Source of the DNA: Glaciecola sp947496235
GTDB taxonomy: Bacteria > Pseudomonadota > Gammaproteobacteria > Enterobacterales > Alteromonadaceae
Assembly (NCBI RefSeq): GCF_050306235.1
Contig: NZ_JBLWFH010000004.1
Coordinates: forward strand, 124,001-188,000
Reading direction: 5' to 3'
Length of the DNA: 64,000 bases
In this document: in pieces, positions 36,921 through 46,080 of the stretch
Position numbering within the stretch: the first letter of the stretch is position 1
Layout: every line of letters begins with the position of its first letter
Position numbers and translations under genes: made by a program
Notes under the pieces: generated by a model
Seen by the model: the letters and a program-made list of their open reading frames with translations, nothing else
The model's database searches: none
Told to the model about the DNA's origin: nothing

Positions 36921-38678
36921 TTAGGTCAACTCCACATCTTGCAGGCTCGCCGTTCTATGCTCAAACATGCCCCATTCACATTCCATTTTCTTCACAGCCT
37001 CGTGAATTGCAAGCCAATCTTCTTTCACTTGATGTTGTTTTAACGCGAAAAATGGGTCCTTATTGAACGACTGCCAGTCGCTTAACAATTTGTCATATTC
37101 GGCCTTGCACTCTGGAGAGTACAACTGTGGATCTTGTCCTAAACGCCGTGCCATTAATTTTAACAGGTTATAACAAAGTGAAGCTTGACCTGCGGCGACT
37201 AAGCAAGGCAATTCATACTCTTTATCAAACCATAAGGTTGTTCCCATATTAAACGCAACACAAGCGACCTTATTTAATTCAGTAGAAGGCTTTTCAACTG
37301 CGGGAAAGGGTGGCGAAATAGTTTTTGACGGTGACAAGGTATAAATAAGATTGGAAATTCGTTTGTTTTTAGACAGTGAATCATGCGTATTATAAGCCAA
37401 TCCGTACACCAAACTTCTTATCCGTTTCATAAACACACTGGTGGTCAAGGTCATTAATGAGCCAAACCTTAAATTTATCATGGCGCGGATCTGACCAAAC
37501 TTTAATTTTTTCAGCGAATCCCACGCTCTTTCTCCCACACTTGGGATCTTAGGTAACACATCATCGCGAATGATCGTATAGATAAAATAAACAGCCGTTG
37601 ACGCAACAGTGGTTAAAATAAAGGGAATTGAATATAAAAACACAAAGCGTTCCCATGACCATTGGTCAGTCTGCCAATCTTGAACTGCGTGATAAAGTAT
37701 GGTGATCAAAGTAATACCGCATAACACCACAAAAGCCTTTGCCATGCGGGATATTGTATTCAAGGATAATCCACCCGCATCTTCAGGCAGTGGCATTTGA
37801 TAAAGCGTCAAAGAAGGTTGATCAACATCGCTGATAATTAATACATCGAAGTCATCAGGATTTTTTTCTTCAATCGTTAATAAACTCTGAAGCCCCTGAT
37901 TATCAAAAACCCCACCATCCATCAAACCTATAGGTCCCTTAGGGGCTGTTGGGTCACTATAATCTCGTTTAAAAGGAAACGATGAGGTTACTGTGGCCGG
38001 AATTTCTTCATTTTGCCATGTAAAATCGTATGGAAATGAAATGGGTTCAAAACCGCCTGGAAAACATGAGGAAGCGGCGACTATATCCGACAAGCGAATC
38101 TGAGCAGCATCTTCTTTGCTTATATTATTATAAAAATTGCCAATTTTTCCGTCGAAGGTTTCTGTTCTCTGAAACCGAAACGCTAATCCTGATCTAAAGT
38201 CAGTGGTATTTAACACCACATTTTTTAAGGCTCCTGCATTGTCGGCATTCAGAATATCGCCAAAATAATAGGGAGATTTATCTTCTTTGCAGAAAAACGT
38301 ATTTGCATACACTTGAGCCATAGACACAATTAAGTCTTGTCGATTTGAGCTGACCTTATTTTCCTTGTGAGCTAGGCGCTCTAAACCATCAGCGACTAAA
38401 TTTGTATTATTCAATGACTTATAGAAAGCTTTAAAAAACTCATCAAAACTCTTATCTTCAGCTCTCGATAAGGCATATCTCGCGCCAGTAAAAGTACCAC
38501 CTGAAACCGTTGAAATAGCATTTAACTTTTCTGTTAAGCCAAAACTGTTCAGGTAATCTAAACATCCAAAGTGAAAAGCCGCTGCCCTATAGCCACCGCC
38601 TGACATACAGATACCTACATCACCATTGATTAAACTGGTGTACGAAGAAATGGGGATTGCTTGATTTTCAGAGTCCAT
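36921..38678 (-). CDS. Patatin-like phospholipase with internal membrane segments
   Basis: The N-terminal patatin domain has the oxyanion loop SGGGYRAAAFH (residues about 26-36), the nucleophile Ser59 in STVSGGTFTG, and the catalytic Asp in LMDGGVFDNQG. After it come two hydrophobic helices (AFVVLCGITLITILYHAV and FVFLYSIPFILTTVASTAVYFI), then about 200 residues ending in a soluble helical part. The predicted activity is lipid acyl hydrolysis. The mid-protein membrane anchor and the 585-residue length are unusual for simple patatin-like proteins. No signal peptide is seen. It stands alone, with a long upstream gap. Confidence 0.85.
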   Translation of the reverse strand: MDSENQAIPISSYTSLINGDVGICMSGGGYRAAAFHFGCLDYLNSFGLTEKLNAISTVSGGTFTGARYALSRAEDKSFDEFFKAFYKSLNNTNLVADGLERLAHKENKVSSNRQDLIVSMAQVYANTFFCKEDKSPYYFGDILNADNAGALKNVVLNTTDFRSGLAFRFQRTETFDGKIGNFYNNISKEDAAQIRLSDIVAASSCFPGGFEPISFPYDFTWQNEEIPATVTSSFPFKRDYSDPTAPKGPIGLMDGGVFDNQGLQSLLTIEEKNPDDFDVLIISDVDQPSLTLYQMPLPEDAGGLSLNTISRMAKAFVVLCGITLITILYHAVQDWQTDQWSWERFVFLYSIPFILTTVASTAVYFIYTIIRDDVLPKIPSVGERAWDSLKKLKFGQIRAMINLRFGSLMTLTTSVFMKRIRSLVYGLAYNTHDSLSKNKRISNLIYTLSPSKTISPPFPAVEKPSTELNKVACVAFNMGTTLWFDKEYELPCLVAAGQASLCYNLLKLMARRLGQDPQLYSPECKAEYDKLLSDWQSFNKDPFFALKQHQVKEDWLAIHEAVKKMECEWGMFEHRTASLQDVELT

Positions 38679-38933
38679 AGTCCTTTGTCCTTTTTCAATG
38701 GCACCTGTGCGTAAAGCACTCGAATAGGTTTGTCCATTTACTTCAGAAGCAAACTTGGGTGCACTGTTATTTTTTATTTAACAATTATTGACAGTAAGAC
38801 AATAAATTACAATATCTACCAAGAATTGACAGACAATATTTAGCAAATAAATGCCTAGTATAGGGATTCAAAGATATTCCCCCTGCTAATCCCTTAAATT
38901 TGCTCAAATAATTCCCCTCAGCATTTTATGTTG

Positions 38934-38959
38934 CACTGCAATATGAGCAGTGTTTTTAT
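38934..38959 (+). terminator. Terminator-like hairpin in the aceA upstream region
   Basis: CACTGC-AATATGA-GCAGTG is followed by TTTTTATT. The stem is only six bases. No gene precedes it on this strand, so it may be an attenuator in the aceA leader or chance. Confidence 0.3.
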
Positions 38960-38962
38960 TAA

Positions 38963-38974
38963 TTATCATAAACT
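38963..38974 (+). promoter_or_regulatory. Candidate operator shared with glcB (copy 1)
   Basis: TTATCATAAACT occurs here, about 180 bases before the aceA ATG, and again upstream of glcB. Its core TTATCATAA is a palindrome around the central C. The regulator is unknown; the LysR protein encoded between the two genes is a candidate. Confidence 0.35.
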
Positions 38975-39153
38975 TATATTCACATTTGATAATCATTCAT
39001 AGTTTTTATGGCGGTGATTAGGTTTATATATTTTATTTATCTGAGTTGAGTGGTTAGCATGGAATCAGATTCGAAAAGCCCCGGGGCATATCGCTTTTTG
39101 AAAACCAGTGATCGCTAATGATCAAGACTATTGAGAAACAAGAGGATACCGCT

Positions 39154-40755
39154 ATGTCAACTTATCAACAGGATATAGACCAAGTAACTGAATTAAAAAA
39201 CCAATATGGTAGTACTTGGGCTGCAATAAGCCCTGAATATGCAGCGCGCATGAAAGCTCAAAACCGTTTTAAAACTGGTTTAGACATTGCCCGTTATACT
39301 GCGTCGATTATGCGTAAAGATATGCAAGAATACGATGAAGATTCATCTAAGTACACACAATCACTGGGTTGCTGGCATGGCTTTGTTGGCCAACAAAAAA
39401 TGCTTGCAGTGAAAAAGCATCGAGGCACTACAAACAAAAGTTACTTATACCTATCAGGTTGGATGGTTGCAGCACTTCGCTCTGAATTTGGTCCGTTACC
39501 TGACCAATCAATGCATGAAAAAACCACAGTGCCAGCATTGATTGAAGAACTTTATACCTTCTTACGCCAAGCAGATGCGCGTGAATTAGGAAACCTTTTC
39601 GATGCATTAGATGCTGCAAAAGCAAATGGTGGTGATGTTGCAGGTATCCAAGCACAAATTGATAACTTTGAATCTCATGTTGTTCCAATTATTGCTGATA
39701 TCGACGCAGGTTTTGGTAACGAAGAAGCAACCTATTTACTTGCTAAAAAGATGATTGAAGCAGGTGCATGTTGTATTCAAATAGAAAACCAAGTATCTGA
39801 CGCAAAACAATGTGGACACCAAGACGGTAAAGTAACAGTTCCTCACGAAGATTTCTTAGCTAAAATTAACGCTGTACGTTATGCCTTCTTAGAACTAGGT
39901 GTGGATGATGGTGTTATCGTAGCCAGAACTGACAGCTTAGGTGCAGGCCTTACTCAAAAGATCCCAGTGTCTCAATCTGCTGGTGACTTAGCATCACAAT
40001 ACAACGCATTTTTAGACACTACACCTGTTACTTCGTTAGATGAACTAGGTGAAGGTGACCAAGTGCTTAAAATTAACGGTGAGTTAGTTAAGCCAGTTCG
40101 TTTACCAAATGGCTTATATAAGTTTAAAGAAAATACAGGTGTAGAACGCGTTGTACTTGACTGTGTAACTTCTTTACAAAATGGTGCTGATTTGTTGTGG
40201 ATTGAAACTGAAAAACCACACGTTGGACAAATTGCTGAAATGGTAAATGCGATTAAAGAGCAAGTACCAAACGCGAAACTTGTGTACAACAACAGCCCAT
40301 CGTTTAACTGGACATTAAACTTCCGTCAGCAAGTATTTGATGCGTGGCAAGAAGCTGGTAAAGACGTCTCAGGTTATGATCGTGCAGCACTAATGTCATC
40401 TTCTTACGACGATTCTGACCTAGGCAAAGAAGCGGATGAAAAAATTCGTTCGTTCCAAGCAGACGGCGCAAGAGAAGCAGGTATCTTCCACCATCTTATC
40501 ACGCTACCTACTTATCACACGGCTGCATTGTCTACTGATAACTTGGCAAAAGGTTACTTTGGTGATGATGGTATGTTGGCTTATGTACGCGGTGTACAGC
40601 GTCAAGAAATCCGTCAAGGTCTAGCCTGTGTTAAACACCAAGCAATGGCTGGTTCAGACTTAGGTGATACTCATAAAGAGTACTTCTCTGGTGACCAAGC
40701 ATTGAAAGCTGCTGGTGAAGATAACACCATGAACCAGTTCGACGTGGTTGCTTAA
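39154..40755 (+). CDS. aceA: Isocitrate lyase (long form)
   Basis: Splits isocitrate to glyoxylate and succinate, the first step of the glyoxylate shunt. The active-site segment is DAKQCGHQDGK, and metal/substrate motifs include PIIADIDAGFGNEEATYLL and YNNSPSFNW. I chose the ATG at 39154, preceded by AGAGGA, over an in-frame ATG 36 bases upstream. The resulting 533 residues fit the longer subfamily of isocitrate lyases found in marine and pseudomonad-type bacteria. The start MSTYQQDIDQVTELKNQ is typical. A terminator follows. Confidence 0.96.
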   Translation: MSTYQQDIDQVTELKNQYGSTWAAISPEYAARMKAQNRFKTGLDIARYTASIMRKDMQEYDEDSSKYTQSLGCWHGFVGQQKMLAVKKHRGTTNKSYLYLSGWMVAALRSEFGPLPDQSMHEKTTVPALIEELYTFLRQADARELGNLFDALDAAKANGGDVAGIQAQIDNFESHVVPIIADIDAGFGNEEATYLLAKKMIEAGACCIQIENQVSDAKQCGHQDGKVTVPHEDFLAKINAVRYAFLELGVDDGVIVARTDSLGAGLTQKIPVSQSAGDLASQYNAFLDTTPVTSLDELGEGDQVLKINGELVKPVRLPNGLYKFKENTGVERVVLDCVTSLQNGADLLWIETEKPHVGQIAEMVNAIKEQVPNAKLVYNNSPSFNWTLNFRQQVFDAWQEAGKDVSGYDRAALMSSSYDDSDLGKEADEKIRSFQADGAREAGIFHHLITLPTYHTAALSTDNLAKGYFGDDGMLAYVRGVQRQEIRQGLACVKHQAMAGSDLGDTHKEYFSGDQALKAAGEDNTMNQFDVVA

Positions 40756-40791
40756 CCTTTCCCTTCAGAAAGTCATTTAGACTCTTGTTCA

Positions 40792-40813
40792 GCGCCCTTC
40801 GGGGCGTTTTTTT
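40792..40813 (+). terminator. Rho-independent terminator after aceA
   Basis: GCGCCC-TTCG-GGGCG forms a stable tetraloop hairpin followed by seven T, 36 bases past the aceA stop. Confidence 0.9.
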
Positions 40814-41027
40814 ATTGTCTCAACTAACGTCAAAGGTAACACTTTTTTCCTATTGGCAACCTAGCTATTCTTTTGCAGAATAAAAATCATTATTTATTTG
40901 AATTACATCAAGTTATAATTTGATTGTATTCATACGACTAATAGTGCATCTTATCGCTATCTGTTAAGGTTATATAATCTATCTCCTAGCTTATTTGGTT
41001 AACCTCGACGTTAGAAAAGGAATTGCT

Positions 41028-41972
41028 TTGAATATCGCAAAAATTGATTTAAACCTACTTGTATATCTAGATGTGTTGTTACGTGAAGGTAGTGTTACCA
41101 AGGCCGCCAACCAATTAAGCATCACCCAACCTGCCATGAGTAATGGCTTAAAACGGCTAAGAGATTTGTTCAAAGATCCCTTATTAGTGAGAACCAGCGA
41201 CGGCATGACGCCAACCAAAAGAGCCCTTGAGCTGCAACCAGTTATCCGAGATGTTCTGGCGAAATTGGAATCTTCTATCCAACCTGAAGTTGAATTTGAT
41301 CCCCTAACCAGTACTCGTACATTTCGTATAATGACCAGCGACTATGCCGAATCAACACTGTTATTAGAGTTAATTGGCAGAATCGCAACCGAAGCACCGA
41401 ACATTACCCTAGACCTGATTACACCAAGTGACGTTACCTTTCATGACGTAGAGCAAGGTAAAGTGGATATGGCAATAAACCGATTTGAAGAATTGCCTTT
41501 GTCCTTCCATCAAAAAGTCATTTGGTATGATACCTTTGCTTGCGTGATCAGCTCAGATCATCCAGCTAAAAGCAACTTTACCTTGGATGCCTATCTAAAA
41601 GGACATCATATTTGGGTCAGCAAAACAGGTTTTGGTGTCGGTGTCGGTATAGATCCAACGGAGGTACAAAAACTGGGTTGGGTCGACGCTGAATTAACTA
41701 AGTTGGGTAAACAACGAGATATTCGCGTATTCACTCGACACTACCATGCAGCTCTGCAACTTGCTAAGCGACAAAACTTAATCGCTACCTTGCCTAGCAG
41801 AGCAGCTAAAATTTTCACTGATGATCCTACAATGACAGTGGTTGAGCCTCCCTTTGATATCCCACCAATTGCATTGAAAATGGCCTGGAGCGCATTGTTA
41901 CACCATGATGCAGGACATGTTTGGCTACGTCGTTTAATCAACGATGTCGCACAACAAATTCAATCTCAGTAA
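41028..41972 (+). CDS. LysR-family transcriptional regulator of the glyoxylate region
   Basis: The N-terminal winged helix-turn-helix is KIDLNLLVYLDVLLREGSVTKAANQLSITQPAMSNGLKRLR, and a substrate-binding domain begins near residue 90 (TFRIMTSDYAESTLL). I chose the TTG at 41028: AAAGGA precedes it and the protein then begins NIAKIDLN, normal for the family, whereas the longer frame from 40995 also begins at TTG and adds unlikely residues. It has its own TATAAT box about 55 bases upstream and lies between aceA and glcB, so it probably regulates one or both. The ligand is unknown. Confidence 0.92.
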   Translation: MNIAKIDLNLLVYLDVLLREGSVTKAANQLSITQPAMSNGLKRLRDLFKDPLLVRTSDGMTPTKRALELQPVIRDVLAKLESSIQPEVEFDPLTSTRTFRIMTSDYAESTLLLELIGRIATEAPNITLDLITPSDVTFHDVEQGKVDMAINRFEELPLSFHQKVIWYDTFACVISSDHPAKSNFTLDAYLKGHHIWVSKTGFGVGVGIDPTEVQKLGWVDAELTKLGKQRDIRVFTRHYHAALQLAKRQNLIATLPSRAAKIFTDDPTMTVVEPPFDIPPIALKMAWSALLHHDAGHVWLRRLINDVAQQIQSQ

Positions 41973-42013
41973 TAAAAAGCAAAACTCATTCATGATATTT
42001 ATGTCAAACATAT

Positions 42014-42025
42014 TTATCATAAACT
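42014..42025 (+). promoter_or_regulatory. Candidate operator shared with aceA (copy 2)
   Basis: TTATCATAAACT lies 58 bases before the glcB ATG and is identical to the copy upstream of aceA. Here the palindrome extends to TTTATCATAAA. Confidence 0.35.
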
Positions 42026-42082
42026 AAACATTAGGTGGCGGCTTGAATAAACTGATGCCTACACATATTTAGGAGTCAGCTT

Positions 42083-44257
42083 ATGTCAGGTTATACCGAG
42101 CGCGGTCAACTTAAAATTGCAAATCAATTATTTGATTTTATCGAGCAATCCGTTTTGCCAAATTCGCAAGTGGAATCCGGTCAATTTTGGCAGGATTTTG
42201 AAGCTTTATTGGTAAAAAATACCCCTGTGAACCAGGCTCTCCTTGATAAACGTGATCAACTACAGGCGCAGATAGACGAGTTTCATCAAACTAACCAGCA
42301 AGCCGATTTTGCTAGCTACAAACAATTTTTACAGGACATTGGCTATCTTTTGCCAACGCCAGAAGCACAACCCATAGCAACTAAAAATGTCGATGCTGAA
42401 ATTGCCACTATGGCTGGTCCGCAATTAGTAGTGCCAATTAATAACGCACGTTATGCCTTAAACGCGGTAAATGCACGCTGGGGAAGTTTATACGACGCTT
42501 ATTATGGTACCGACGTTATCAGCGAACAAGATGGCGCAGAAAAAACAGCAAGCTTTAACCCTGTTCGTGGTCAAAAAGTAGTAGCAAAAGCCAGAGAATT
42601 ACTAGACCAAATTGCACCTTTACAATCAGGTTTCCATGCCCACAGCACTGGATACGAAATTAAAGACGGCAAATTAGTGGTTAAATTAGCAGATGGTGGT
42701 AGCACTGAGTTGTCTGATAACAGTCAATTGACAGGTTATAAAGGTGATAAAGCTGCACCAACCGCTATTTTATTAGTGCATAACGGTCTTCATGCTGAAA
42801 TCCAATTTGATGCCGAAGATGCCATTGGCAAAGATGATCCGGCATTTATTAAAGATGTGTTAATCGAGTCAGCGCTTACGACCATTATGGATTGCGAAGA
42901 TTCGGTCGCCGCGGTAGATGCTGAAGATAAAACCTTGGTATATCAAAATTGGTTCGGTCTGATGATGGGCGATCTTAGCGTTGAAATGCGTAAGAATGGA
43001 AAAGCCGTATTACGCAAAATGCATGCAGATCGTGAATATATATCCCCAGAAAGTGACCAAAAAGTTGTGCTATCCGGTCGCAGCTTGATGTTCGTAAGGA
43101 ACGTAGGTCACCTGATGCAAAACGATGCTATCTTACTCAACGATCAACCGGTTTATGAAGGTTTGATGGATGGGGTAATCACCAGCTTAATTGCCAAACA
43201 CGATTTATTAGGCAATGGCAGTGTAACCAACAGTAAAACTAAGAGCATTTACATCGTAAAGCCCAAAATGCACGGGCCGGACGAAGTCGCCTTCACCAAT
43301 CAGGTATTTGCTGACATTGAAGATATGTTAGGACTTGAAAGGTTTACCATTAAAATGGGCATAATGGACGAAGAAAGACGTACAAGTCTTAATTTGGCCG
43401 CCTGTATTGCTCAAGCAAAAGACCGCGTGGTATTTATTAATACCGGCTTCTTAGATAGAACTGGCGATGAAATCCATACATCAATGTTAAAAGGTGCTTT
43501 TGCACCAAAAGCCGAGTTAAAAGAACGTCCTTGGATTACTGCCTACGAAAAAGCCAACGTATGCACGGGTCTAGCTGCTGGACTTTCTGGTAAAGCACAA
43601 ATAGGTAAAGGCATGTGGCCGATTCCTGATCAAATGGCCAAAATGATGGAAGCAAAAATCGGTCATCCTAAATCAGGCGCCAATACTGCTTGGGTGCCCT
43701 CGCCTACGGCGGCTACGTTGCATGCACTGCATTATCATCAAGTAGATGTATTTGGGATTCAAGCAGAACTCGCTTCGCAAGACTTTGATGGCATAGACAC
43801 CATTTTAGATATCCCGTTACTTTCAGCACAAACGGATTTAACTAACGAACTTATCCAACGAGAAATAGATAATAACGTTCAAGGTATTCTTGGTTACGTA
43901 GTACGTTGGGTGCATCAAGGTATTGGCTGTTCTAAAGTACCAGACATCAATGGTGTTGGTTTGATGGAAGATAGAGCGACTCTGAGAATATCCAGCCAAC
44001 ATATTGCCAACTGGTTGGAACACAATATTGTTACCCCAGAATTAGTAGATGAGTCATTACAACGTATGGCGAAATTAGTAGATGAACAAAATCAGACTGA
44101 TAGTAGCTATATTCCAATGACCCCAGATGTAGATACGTCAATTGGGTACCAAGCTGCGCGAGATTTAATCTTTTTAGGCAAGGTACAACCAAACGGTTAT
44201 ACTGAGCCCTTGCTTCATGAAAGACGTCGCGAAATGAAAGCAGCTTTGAAAAATTAA
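42083..44257 (+). CDS. glcB: Malate synthase G
   Basis: Condenses glyoxylate with acetyl-CoA to malate, completing the glyoxylate shunt. The 724-residue length is the G-type, not the shorter A-type. Recognisable parts are the acetyl-CoA domain region GPQLVVPINNARYALNAVNARWGSLYDALYG-like (residues about 112-142), TTIMDCEDSVAAVDAEDK, and FTIKMGIMDEERRTSLNL. AGGAG lies seven bases before the ATG. It is transcribed in the same direction as aceA and the LysR gene. Confidence 0.97.
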   Translation: MSGYTERGQLKIANQLFDFIEQSVLPNSQVESGQFWQDFEALLVKNTPVNQALLDKRDQLQAQIDEFHQTNQQADFASYKQFLQDIGYLLPTPEAQPIATKNVDAEIATMAGPQLVVPINNARYALNAVNARWGSLYDAYYGTDVISEQDGAEKTASFNPVRGQKVVAKARELLDQIAPLQSGFHAHSTGYEIKDGKLVVKLADGGSTELSDNSQLTGYKGDKAAPTAILLVHNGLHAEIQFDAEDAIGKDDPAFIKDVLIESALTTIMDCEDSVAAVDAEDKTLVYQNWFGLMMGDLSVEMRKNGKAVLRKMHADREYISPESDQKVVLSGRSLMFVRNVGHLMQNDAILLNDQPVYEGLMDGVITSLIAKHDLLGNGSVTNSKTKSIYIVKPKMHGPDEVAFTNQVFADIEDMLGLERFTIKMGIMDEERRTSLNLAACIAQAKDRVVFINTGFLDRTGDEIHTSMLKGAFAPKAELKERPWITAYEKANVCTGLAAGLSGKAQIGKGMWPIPDQMAKMMEAKIGHPKSGANTAWVPSPTAATLHALHYHQVDVFGIQAELASQDFDGIDTILDIPLLSAQTDLTNELIQREIDNNVQGILGYVVRWVHQGIGCSKVPDINGVGLMEDRATLRISSQHIANWLEHNIVTPELVDESLQRMAKLVDEQNQTDSSYIPMTPDVDTSIGYQAARDLIFLGKVQPNGYTEPLLHERRREMKAALKN

Positions 44258-44309
44258 AAAGACTCTTTAGGATATTTATCACGTTTTTAAATATTTCTGA
44301 TGATAGCTA

Positions 44310-44338
44310 TTGATTTAAACTATAAAGACTATTACATT
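44310..44338 (+). promoter_or_regulatory. Predicted promoter of the leu operon
   Basis: TTGATT (-35) and TACATT (-10) are separated by 17 bases. The start would lie about 25-30 bases before the leader peptide. It was found by inspection only. Confidence 0.4.
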
Positions 44339-44372
44339 TGCAGGATATTTTAAGCGCTAAGCAAAGGAACAC

Positions 44373-44435
44373 ATGAAAATGATAAGCATGTTAAACCTGC
44401 TTCTACTCGGTCTGGCAAATTTGACGCACGGGTAG
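44373..44435 (+). CDS. leuL: leu operon leader peptide
   Basis: A 20-codon reading frame with AAAGGAAC in front of its ATG encodes MKMISMLNLLLL followed by GLANLTHG. Seven of the 20 codons are leucine, including four in a row that use four different codons (CTG CTT CTA CTC). The stop lies next to a segment that can pair with the left arm of the downstream terminator. This is the classic layout of a leucine-sensing attenuator: slow reading of the Leu codons would favour the alternative pairing and let transcription continue into leuA. Confidence 0.88.
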   Translation: MKMISMLNLLLLGLANLTHG

Positions 44436-44482
44436 CGCTTGGCAAAAAATTACGAAACCCGTGCATTGCACGGGTTTTTTTT
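44424..44482 (+). promoter_or_regulatory. leu operon transcription attenuator
   Basis: The terminator hairpin AACCCGTGCA-T-TGCACGGGTT (44456-44476), followed by a T-run, is the stop structure. GCACGGGT at 44426-44433, covering the last leader codons, is identical to its right arm. It can therefore pair with the left arm instead, forming an antiterminator. A ribosome at the leader stop codon would mask 44426-44433 and allow termination; a ribosome stalled at the Leu codons would leave it free. Confidence 0.88.
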
Positions 44483-44525
44483 TAGGCAATTTACAACATA
44501 AGCAGAAGCTGAACAGGAGAGTAAT

Positions 44526-46079
44526 ATGAGTGACAGAGTCATAATTTTTGACACTACACTACGTGACGGTGAGCAAGCATTACCAGCAAGTCTGAGTATG
44601 CGTGAAAAGTTGCAGATTGCTCTCATGCTCGAACGCTTAGGAGTAGATGTTATTGAAGCAGGTTTCCCGGTTTCTTCACCTGGGGATTTTGAGTCAGTAA
44701 AACTAATCGCAAAAGAAATTAAAAACTCCACTATTGCAGGTTTGTCTCGCGCATTAGAAAAAGACATAGATGCTTGTGTGGAAGCGTTAAAAGTAGCTGA
44801 TCATTTTAGAATTCATACCTTTATTGCAACCTCAGACATCCACGTGGGTACTAAGTTACGCATGTCCCAAGACGACGTTGTAGAAATGGCTGTAAAAGCG
44901 GTAAAACACGCGCGTCGATTCAGTAACGATGTGGAATTTAGCTGTGAAGATGCAGGTCGAACGCAAATCGACTATTTATGTCGTATGGTAGAATCTGTGA
45001 TTGATGCAGGTGCAACCACAGTAAATATTCCTGATACCGTTGGCTACACAGTTCCTACCGAATTTGGCGGTATTATTAAACAATTGTTTAACCGCGTACC
45101 TAATATTGATAAAGCAGTGATTTCCGTGCATTGCCATAATGATCTTGGTTTAGCTGTAGCAAATTCACTATCAGCCATTCAAAACGGCGCTCGTCAGGTT
45201 GAATGTACTGTCAACGGTATTGGTGAAAGAGCCGGTAACTGTTCGTTGGAAGAAATTGCCATGACCTTGAAGACTCGTGAGCAAATGCTTGGCTATAGCA
45301 CTAACATCAATAGCCATGAAATTTCCAAAGCATCTAAATTGGTTAGCCAATTATGTAATATGCCAGTGCAATCCAACAAAGCCATTGTTGGCGCTAACGC
45401 GTTCAGTCATTCTTCGGGCATTCACCAAGATGGCGTGTTAAAAGGGCAAAATACTTACGAAATCATGACACCTGAAAGTGTCGGCATAAACAAGAATAAT
45501 TTAAATCTAACCTCGCGCTCTGGCCGCCATGTGATTAAACATAGATTACATGAGCTTGGTTACAAAGATGACGAATATGACTTGGATGAAATCTATACGT
45601 CATTCTTAAAGCTAGCGGATAAAAAAGGCCAAGTGTTTGATTATGATTTAGAGGCGCTCTTATTCTTTAACCAGCAAAAACATGAAGATGCCTATTATAA
45701 GTTAAACTATTTACATGCCACCAGTGGTCATAACATAGTGCCTTCTGCCACAGTGACTGTAGCCGCTGGTGATAAAGAAATCACCCAGGCTAGCACAGGT
45801 AACGGACCAGTTGATGCTGCGTTCAATGCTATTATTAGTGCCATAAATGGCCACGACCTTGAGATAGTTGATTTTAAATTAGATTCCAAAGGTGCAGGGG
45901 CAGATGCATTGGCACAGGTCAGTGTCATCGTAGAATACAAGCATAGACGTTTTCACGGTATAGGCTTGGCCACTGATATCGTAGAAGCTGGTGTAAAAGC
46001 GTTAATATTTGTACTAAACAACACACACTTAGCTGACCAAATTGATCAGCAAAAACAACAAAAAATAGCGGGAGTATAG
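44526..46079 (+). CDS. leuA: 2-isopropylmalate synthase
   Basis: Commits 2-ketoisovalerate to leucine synthesis. The N-terminal catalytic TIM barrel begins RVIIFDTTLRDGEQALPASL, with metal ligands in VISVHCHNDLGLAVANSL, and a C-terminal leucine-binding regulatory domain covers about residues 390-510. Its 517 residues are normal. A GGAG ribosome binding site precedes the ATG. It is the first structural gene of leuABCD after the attenuator. Confidence 0.98.
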   Translation: MSDRVIIFDTTLRDGEQALPASLSMREKLQIALMLERLGVDVIEAGFPVSSPGDFESVKLIAKEIKNSTIAGLSRALEKDIDACVEALKVADHFRIHTFIATSDIHVGTKLRMSQDDVVEMAVKAVKHARRFSNDVEFSCEDAGRTQIDYLCRMVESVIDAGATTVNIPDTVGYTVPTEFGGIIKQLFNRVPNIDKAVISVHCHNDLGLAVANSLSAIQNGARQVECTVNGIGERAGNCSLEEIAMTLKTREQMLGYSTNINSHEISKASKLVSQLCNMPVQSNKAIVGANAFSHSSGIHQDGVLKGQNTYEIMTPESVGINKNNLNLTSRSGRHVIKHRLHELGYKDDEYDLDEIYTSFLKLADKKGQVFDYDLEALLFFNQQKHEDAYYKLNYLHATSGHNIVPSATVTVAAGDKEITQASTGNGPVDAAFNAIISAINGHDLEIVDFKLDSKGAGADALAQVSVIVEYKHRRFHGIGLATDIVEAGVKALIFVLNNTHLADQIDQQKQQKIAGV

Positions 46080-46080
46080 A

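Larger units (their letters stand above)
38679..39153. other. 475-base intergenic region between the patatin and aceA genes
   Basis: No coding frame is seen. The region is AT-rich and contains two similar elements, ATTGACAGTAAGACAAT (38787) and ATTGACAGACAAT (38825), each ending in an inverted copy of its first four bases. It also holds a hairpin with a T-run (38934-38959) and the 12-base motif TTATCATAAACT, also found upstream of glcB. It presumably carries promoters for both divergent genes; none could be placed with confidence. Confidence 0.6.

Noticed and set aside
39061..39120. CCCCGGGG palindrome before aceA as an operator
   Set aside because: It is short, has no known regulator consensus and is not repeated upstream of glcB.
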